Assembly (NCBI GenBank): GCA_903907885.1
Contig: CAIVPY010000050.1
Coordinates: 1 to 10,429, forward strand
Direction of reading: 5' to 3'
Length of the DNA stretch: 10,429 bases
Source of the DNA: an uncultured Bacteroidota bacterium
GTDB lineage: Bacteria > Bacteroidota > Bacteroidia > UKL13-3
A model generated the notes under the pieces. The model was not told where the DNA came from. It was given only the letters and a program-made list of their open reading frames with translations, and did not search any database. Below are positions 6,945 to 10,429 of this stretch, one piece after another (position 1 is the first letter of the stretch; every line of letters begins with the position of its first letter). Position numbers and translations under genes: made by a program.

Positions 6945-7910
6945 TTATCCTATTCTTTTTTTGTTTCGGAAATATAAGTTTTTGTTGTTTCTGTATTTAA
7001 GTGTTATCTCTTCATACTGATTCAAACCAAGTATTTTCCTAACTTGGGCAGCTTGTTCATCAGTTATGTTTCCATCATTTATTGACTCAATGACTAAATC
7101 ATTATCTTGATTCAATTTAATATGTAGTTCAATAAAATCATTTTTTCTTAATGCTTCCAATACTTTCTTTTCTTTTGGGTCAATCAAACCAAGCTCTTCA
7201 CCATATTGAACGCTTTTGGGTTCATTGAAGAAATCTTCAATAATTTCCAATAGGGGAATTTCAAAATGGGGTTTTCTTATTGTCGGCAATATGTATTGTT
7301 GCAATTCTTCTACACCATCATAAAACACAACATTGACTTTGAATTCATCATTGTCTTTTAAAATCAAAATTGAACTTTTGGATTGAAGTTGAATTGTTTT
7401 CGTTATTAAATTAAACAAGATTGTTTTTTGCTGCTCATAAGGGTCATCTAGATCAAAGGTCATTTCTAACATAGCTGCGTACTTTTTCAATAATCCTTTT
7501 GCTTCAACTATTTTTTCTTCCGAAAATCCTTTTTGAGTCCTCCAATGATTTTCAATATCAGGCAAATGCTCAACAAATGTCCTGTGCGTTTGTATTTCAA
7601 GCTGAGTTTTAAGGATCTTTATTAAATCGTAGGATAATCCAAAGTCACGCATATTTTGGATTATCTTAACCCAAACAAATTCATACAAGTTCAACTTTAT
7701 CCATTTGCGCCCATTTTCATCTTCTTTCTTTAGAATACTCAAATCAACCAATCCATTTTGCTTCCATGCAAAAAATGTTCGAGCATTAACACCAGTAAAA
7801 GCCAAAGGAACTGCACTTCTTTCTATCAATGGCAAATATGTTTCAATATTTTCCATCTCAAAATGGCTTATTGGAAAATACTCTTTCAATTTTTCAAATG
7901 TTTCATGCAT
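6945..7910 (-). CDS. MerR-like DNA-binding regulator
   Basis: A 321-residue cytoplasmic protein. Residues about 38-102 fit a MerR-type winged helix-turn-helix: an NARTFFAWKQNGLVD helix-turn, a charged wing with GRKWIKLNLYEFVWVKII, then MRDFGLSYDLIKILK, the typical 'G-[FL]-S-x-x-x-I' helix. The remaining 220 residues are charged and mixed alpha/beta, and I do not recognise them. They are much longer than the effector domains of small MerR proteins. The frame is open to a TTG at 7919, but that codon lies inside the predicted -7 element, so ATG 7910 is preferred. The gene is divergent from the HTH-ATPase gene with 70 nt between starts. It probably controls that promoter region and perhaps the recombinase genes downstream on the same strand. 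An exact family name is not claimed. Confidence 0.72.
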   Translation of the reverse strand: MHETFEKLKEYFPISHFEMENIETYLPLIERSAVPLAFTGVNARTFFAWKQNGLVDLSILKKEDENGRKWIKLNLYEFVWVKIIQNMRDFGLSYDLIKILKTQLEIQTHRTFVEHLPDIENHWRTQKGFSEEKIVEAKGLLKKYAAMLEMTFDLDDPYEQQKTILFNLITKTIQLQSKSSILILKDNDEFKVNVVFYDGVEELQQYILPTIRKPHFEIPLLEIIEDFFNEPKSVQYGEELGLIDPKEKKVLEALRKNDFIELHIKLNQDNDLVIESINDGNITDEQAAQVRKILGLNQYEEITLKYRNNKNLYFRNKKRIG

Positions 7911-7916
7911 ATTACG

Positions 7917-7947
7917 CAAAGGTAATATTTATTTCATTTTTTCAAAA
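7917..7947 (-). promoter_or_regulatory. Predicted promoter of the MerR-like gene
   Basis: On the minus strand, TTTTG (7947 to 7943) and TACCTTTG (7924 to 7917) are separated by 18 nt, a very good match to the Bacteroidota consensus. The expected transcription start falls at about 7912, only a couple of bases before the ATG at 7910. The mRNA would be leaderless or nearly so. Confidence 0.6.
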
Positions 7948-7955
7948 TTTAGAAA

Positions 7956-7963
7956 TATATTTG
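7956..7963 (+). promoter_or_regulatory. Predicted -7 element of the HTH-ATPase gene
   Basis: TATATTTG matches TAnnTTTG, 17 nt upstream of the ATG at 7981. A clear TTG is missing at the expected -33 position near 7934. That missing element would overlap the divergent promoter, so the two promoters share DNA and may be regulated together or compete. Confidence 0.45.
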
Positions 7964-7980
7964 TAATAATATTTTCAATT

Positions 7981-9123
7981 ATGGATCTAAAAATAAAAGC
8001 TCTCGAATTATTCAAACAAGGTAACTCTTATAAAAAGATTGCTTTAGCATTAGGCATTGGCAAAACCACCGCACATGACTATGTAAAAGAAATGCTAAGT
8101 AAGGCCCAATCTTCCAATTGGAATACCGTTCGGAACGGTTCCGAACTGGACTCGAACGATTTTTCCGAACGAAAAGCCGAACGTTCGGAATTAAAGATAA
8201 AATCTCAATCCGTAAAAACTGCTAAACCCAGCATTATTGGGGTCTCGAACGTTCCGAACGCTTCAAAAATAGTTGCATTCACTGGTGATGAATTGGCCAA
8301 TATGAAATTTGATACTTTAAACTTTACTGGCAAGTTTTTAGAACTTATTGGTAAACCTGAGAAAAGGTTTTCTGGCATCATTTGGGGCTTACCTAAGGGA
8401 GGTAAAAGTAACCTATCAATTAGGTTTGCTGATTATTTACAAGAGTATTTTGGTAATGTACTATATGTGGCTGCGGAGGAGGGCAAAAGTGTTTCTATGC
8501 AGGAAAAGATTAAAAGTATTGGTGGAAGCAAGCTAAGTATCATTCAAACTAGAAACAGGGAAGAAATTAAGGAATACATAAAGTCCAGCTCGTATGATTT
8601 TGTATTTATAGATAGTATAAATGTTGCTGGTATTGACGATGAGTTTCTTGAAAGTATAAAACAAGAAAATCCTAAAAAGTCATTTGTTGCTATTGTGCAA
8701 GCTACCAAAGGGGGTAATTTCAAAGGTGACCAATCTTTGGAGCACAATTGCGATTTTGTAATAAAGGTGGTTGGTGGTGTGGCTTATCATAAAGGGAGAT
8801 TTGGACCTGAATCGGAACTAAATATTTTTGCCGAAGATTTGTACAAAAAAAATGAAGCAAAGAAAGTTGAGCAAATATCATTTCTATTGCCAAATAAGCC
8901 GAAAGAAATTGACTTCAGTAATTTTAAAATCGAAGTGCCTGAGAATTTCAAATACCCTCAAACAATAAGCACAAATCAAATTCCAACAACTTATAATAAT
9001 AATTTAAATGCTTTACTCGATCTTCAAAAGAAAAAAGGTAATGACTTTATAGGAAGGGTCTTATTAATTGGAACTGGTATCTGGGTGGTAAATGAGATTT
9101 TCAAAGGTGGTAAAAATAAATAA
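7981..9123 (+). CDS. HTH plus RadA-like RecA-fold ATPase fusion protein
   Basis: A 380-residue protein. The N-terminus (about 1-40) is a helix-turn-helix of the resolvase/sigma-like kind: ALELFKQGNSYKKIALALGI followed by GKTTAHDYVKEML. A variable polar linker (about 41-95) follows. The RecA-fold core has Walker A GLPKGGKS (136-143), LYVAAEEG (161-168), Walker B YDFVFIDS (205-212), ATKGGNFKGDQSLEH (241-255) and KGRFG (271-275). The last two resemble the TKEG..AGP..LEH and KNRFG motifs of RadA. The RadA zinc finger and Lon-like domain are absent. The C-terminus has a hydrophobic stretch (about 356-370, FIGRVLLIGTGIWVVNEIF) that could be a membrane tail. A role in DNA processing, replication or maintenance of the element is inferred. 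The ATG at 7981 is preferred because the upstream open frame lies antisense to the MerR-like gene and lacks family sequence. Confidence 0.8.
   Translation: MDLKIKALELFKQGNSYKKIALALGIGKTTAHDYVKEMLSKAQSSNWNTVRNGSELDSNDFSERKAERSELKIKSQSVKTAKPSIIGVSNVPNASKIVAFTGDELANMKFDTLNFTGKFLELIGKPEKRFSGIIWGLPKGGKSNLSIRFADYLQEYFGNVLYVAAEEGKSVSMQEKIKSIGGSKLSIIQTRNREEIKEYIKSSSYDFVFIDSINVAGIDDEFLESIKQENPKKSFVAIVQATKGGNFKGDQSLEHNCDFVIKVVGGVAYHKGRFGPESELNIFAEDLYKKNEAKKVEQISFLLPNKPKEIDFSNFKIEVPENFKYPQTISTNQIPTTYNNNLNALLDLQKKKGNDFIGRVLLIGTGIWVVNEIFKGGKNK
8126..8260. repeat. Cluster of GAAC/GTTC half-sites inside the HTH-ATPase gene
   Basis: Seven GAAC (8133, 8143, 8154, 8167, 8179, 8247, 8256) and four GTTC (8128, 8138, 8183, 8251) lie within 135 bp, with a common core close to TCCGAACG. 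Perfect palindromes include CCGAACGTTCGG (8177-8188), CCGTTCGGAACGG (8126-8138, one-base centre) and GGAACGGTTCC (8132-8142). The first five GAAC sites are 10-13 bp apart, close to one helical turn. They fall in two reading phases, so no repeated peptide explains them. The cluster encodes the linker between the HTH and the ATPase domain. Confidence 0.75.
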
Positions 9124-9462
9124 CACAAATTATGATATTGCAATTTGTAATAGATTAAGTCAAATTAGGTATTTATTTACTGCAATAAGCTATATTTTCA
9201 AACAATAAACTGATTATTGAACACTATCTTAATCAATAAGAGCAAATTTCATAAAATTCGCATTGAGTCAACTGCTTAATAAAATTAAACTCTAATATAT
9301 ACTTAGACAGTTCAATTATAATAAATAAATATTTAATCTTTGTGATATAGCATTTGTTTCAGGGAAGACAATCCCCAATTAACTCAAATTCAATTTTATG
9401 TTGCTTTCTTTTGTTAAATCAAAAAAATCGTAACAAATAATAGTCATAAAGCTGTACTAGTT

Positions 9463-9504
9463 GCATTATAAACAGTAAATATTCTGTTTATAATGCATTT
9501 TTTT
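9463..9504 (+). terminator. Strong intrinsic terminator far from any gene end
   Basis: GCATTATAAACAG (9463-9475) pairs perfectly over 13 bp with CTGTTTATAATGC (9484-9496), with an 8-nt loop and a T-run to 9503. On the plus strand this is a textbook Rho-independent terminator. The nearest upstream gene ends 340 nt earlier at 9123. It therefore implies a long 3' untranslated region or a separate untranslated transcript. Confidence 0.78.
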
Positions 9505-9544
9505 CAATTTTAATGGTGGGATTTAGATACAATATTTGCATTTC

Positions 9545-9583
9545 TAATTTTTAATTTTATTATTTGAATAAAGTTAAAAATTG
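9545..9583. repeat. Long AT-rich hairpin upstream of the exported-protein gene
   Basis: The arms 9545-9561 and 9567-9583 can pair over 17 bp with two G-U wobbles and a 5-nt loop. It lies 28 nt upstream of the ATG at 9612 and could be in the transcript's 5' leader or overlap its promoter. Pairing in such AT-rich sequence may be fortuitous. Confidence 0.4.
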
Positions 9584-9611
9584 AAGAACCTAAACCGAAA
9601 CTCTATTAATT

Positions 9612-10247
9612 ATGTTAAAAAATAGCAATTCTAAAGTTTTGTTCAATAAACAAAATAAACGACTTCGAAAAATTTTATTGTTGATTTACATAGGACTTTT
9701 GTGTTTAAATATAAATCTATATTCTCAAACAGAAACACCTCCTGATACCCTGCAAACCGATTCATTTGATTATTGGAAGGACTATAGTTATTCCTATGTA
9801 GAAGATGTAATTGAGATTGAAGATACCATGACAATAAATCTTAATGATAGCCTTGGAATTGATTCATTCGAACTAGGTACTGTCTATGAAAAAACATTTT
9901 CATTTGTGAATAAAATACAAGATAGCCCTCAAAATCCAGATATAGGTACAACTGGGGGTGGAGGAAGTACTGGTAGTAGCACTACTAATAAGGGAATCGG
10001 AAATTCACAAGACGGAGTGAAACCAACAGCAGTGGTATCGCCATGTGAATGTATTGAAGTAGACTGGTATAAATACCCAATTCCACCAGGAGAAACTGGA
10101 TGGATAAAAATAAAAATACTTACTACAATACCTGATAAGAATATTAAAATTATAAAAGTATTCCTGTCTGACATTAGAGGAATAAAACCTATTGCTCAAA
10201 TACCTATTAAGCTAATAACTAACACAAAAACAGTATCAAGTAATTAA
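9612..10247 (+). CDS. Exported protein with split DUF1573-like domain
   Basis: A 211-residue protein. A basic N-terminus (residues 1-20) leads into a hydrophobic segment at about 21-37 (ILLLIYIGLLCLNINLYSQ), a likely signal peptide cleaved near the Gln. The mature part is acidic. SFELGTVYEKTFSFVNK (85-101) resembles the opening strands of DUF1573. CECIEVDWYKYPIPPGETGWIKIKI (145-169) resembles its 'CGC ... PI.PG..g.I.v' core, with Cys-Glu-Cys in place of Cys-Gly-Cys. Between them is a Gly/Ser/Thr-rich insertion at about 112-130 (TTGGGGSTGSSTT). DUF1573 proteins are common exported beta-sandwich proteins of Bacteroidota with unknown function. Seven bases separate it from the next gene, suggesting an operon. 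The DUF1573 call is by eye and moderately uncertain. Confidence 0.68.
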   Translation: MLKNSNSKVLFNKQNKRLRKILLLIYIGLLCLNINLYSQTETPPDTLQTDSFDYWKDYSYSYVEDVIEIEDTMTINLNDSLGIDSFELGTVYEKTFSFVNKIQDSPQNPDIGTTGGGGSTGSSTTNKGIGNSQDGVKPTAVVSPCECIEVDWYKYPIPPGETGWIKIKILTTIPDKNIKIIKVFLSDIRGIKPIAQIPIKLITNTKTVSSN

Positions 10248-10254
10248 TAAAAAC

Positions 10255-10429
10255 ATGAAGACATTATTCAAAACAATTCTATTCTTTAGCATAGCTATGA
10301 TTTGTCAAAACAGCTATGCTCAGTTTACAAAAGTGAAATATGATTATGATGCAAATGGAAACCGATGGAAAAGAACAGTTATATTTAATTTATTAAACAA
10401 AACAGCAAATCCAAATAATTCCGACACTA
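10255..10429 (+). CDS. Exported YD/RHS-repeat-like protein, 5' part
   Basis: The first 58 codons are visible and the window ends before a stop. A signal peptide is clear: MKTLFK, a hydrophobic core FFSIAMICQN, then SYAQ with cleavage before or after the Gln (about residue 22-23). The mature start is FTKVKYDYDANGNRWKRTV, which matches the YD motif (YxYDxxGNR) of RHS/YD repeats. In Bacteroidota a single such motif directly after the signal peptide is common in short exported proteins, some of which carry a C-terminal secretion-sorting domain. A large RHS polymer is not required. It follows the DUF1573-like gene by seven bases, so the two are probably cotranscribed. Confidence 0.75.
   Translation, partial: MKTLFKTILFFSIAMICQNSYAQFTKVKYDYDANGNRWKRTVIFNLLNKTANPNNSDT

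Larger units (their letters stand above)
5154..9123. mobile_element. Putative small tRNA-targeted integrated element
   Basis: The segment begins at the tRNA and carries a large serine recombinase, a small coupled ORF, a MerR-like regulator and a divergent HTH-ATPase gene with a cluster of GAAC-type repeats. This organisation suggests an integrative element of about 4 kb: integration, regulation and a possible replication or maintenance function. The left end is inferred from the tRNA overlap. The right end given here is only the end of the last gene that looks element-borne; the true boundary may lie in the 9124-9611 gap or beyond the window. No relaxase, transfer, capsid or resistance gene is visible. 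Confidence 0.5.
9124..9611. other. AT-rich gap without a recognisable gene
   Basis: I found no coding frame of convincing length on either strand here, and no tRNA-like or transposon-end sequence. The recognisable items are a strong terminator hairpin at 9463-9504 and a long AT-rich hairpin at 9545-9583. A weak AATATTTG (9531-9538) is the best, imperfect, -7 candidate for the exported-protein operon. Two TAnnnTTTG-like strings near 9333 and 9346 have one base too many. The right end of the putative element could lie in this gap. Confidence 0.6.

Noticed and set aside
7705..7980. N-terminal extension of the HTH-ATPase gene
   Set aside because: It lies antisense to the MerR-like gene and crosses the divergent promoters. 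The HTH domain begins naturally at the ATG at 7981.
8126..8260. CRISPR array or transposon terminal repeats
   Set aside because: The repeated unit is only about 8 bp, spacing is 9-13 bp with one 68-bp gap, both orientations are mixed, and an open reading frame runs through it.
9124..9611. Second attachment site (attR) with a duplicated tRNA 3' end
   Set aside because: I searched by eye for the tRNA T-arm and acceptor sequence and found no copy in the window. The right boundary remains unknown.
9929..10174. Minus-strand open frames opposite the exported-protein gene
   Set aside because: They are shadows of the plus-strand frame, which has a signal peptide and domain-like sequence.

Overview
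The window looks like a chromosome segment of a low-GC Bacteroidota bacterium. The evidence is the protein families, promoters of the Bacteroidota type (TTG/TTTG about 18-23 nt before TAnnTTTG), start codons without clear Shine-Dalgarno sequences, and a secreted 'YDYDANGNR' protein start typical of the phylum.

Left part (1-5200) is ordinary chromosome. It holds the 5' part of anmK (minus strand, cut by the window edge), a divergent PLP-dependent class V aminotransferase with a single-base frameshift near its 3' end, a small basic conserved-looking protein on the minus strand, and a PaaN-type aldehyde dehydrogenase behind a near-consensus promoter. A shared intrinsic terminator follows, then a convergent membrane-anchored GH25 lysozyme and a CAT-anticodon tRNA.

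Middle part (about 5150-9123) looks like a small integrated element at the tRNA. It starts with a large serine recombinase whose last 14 codons and stop lie antisense in the tRNA gene. A 59-aa ORF overlaps the start of the recombinase, and a MerR-like regulator lies upstream on the same strand. A divergent gene encodes an unusual protein with an N-terminal helix-turn-helix, a RadA-like RecA-fold ATPase core and a hydrophobic C-terminal tail. A dense array of GAAC/GTTC half-sites lies inside that gene, between its two domains. It resembles an iteron or operator cluster more than coding constraint. No relaxase, capsid or obvious cargo gene is visible, and the right-hand boundary could not be located.

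Right part (9124-10429) begins with a 488-nt AT-rich gap. The gap holds a strong terminator far from any gene end and a long AT-rich hairpin. Two closely spaced genes for exported proteins follow: one DUF1573-like with a Gly/Ser/Thr-rich insertion, and the start of a YD/RHS-repeat-like protein cut by the window edge.

All calls come from reading the sequence; no database search or folding program was run.
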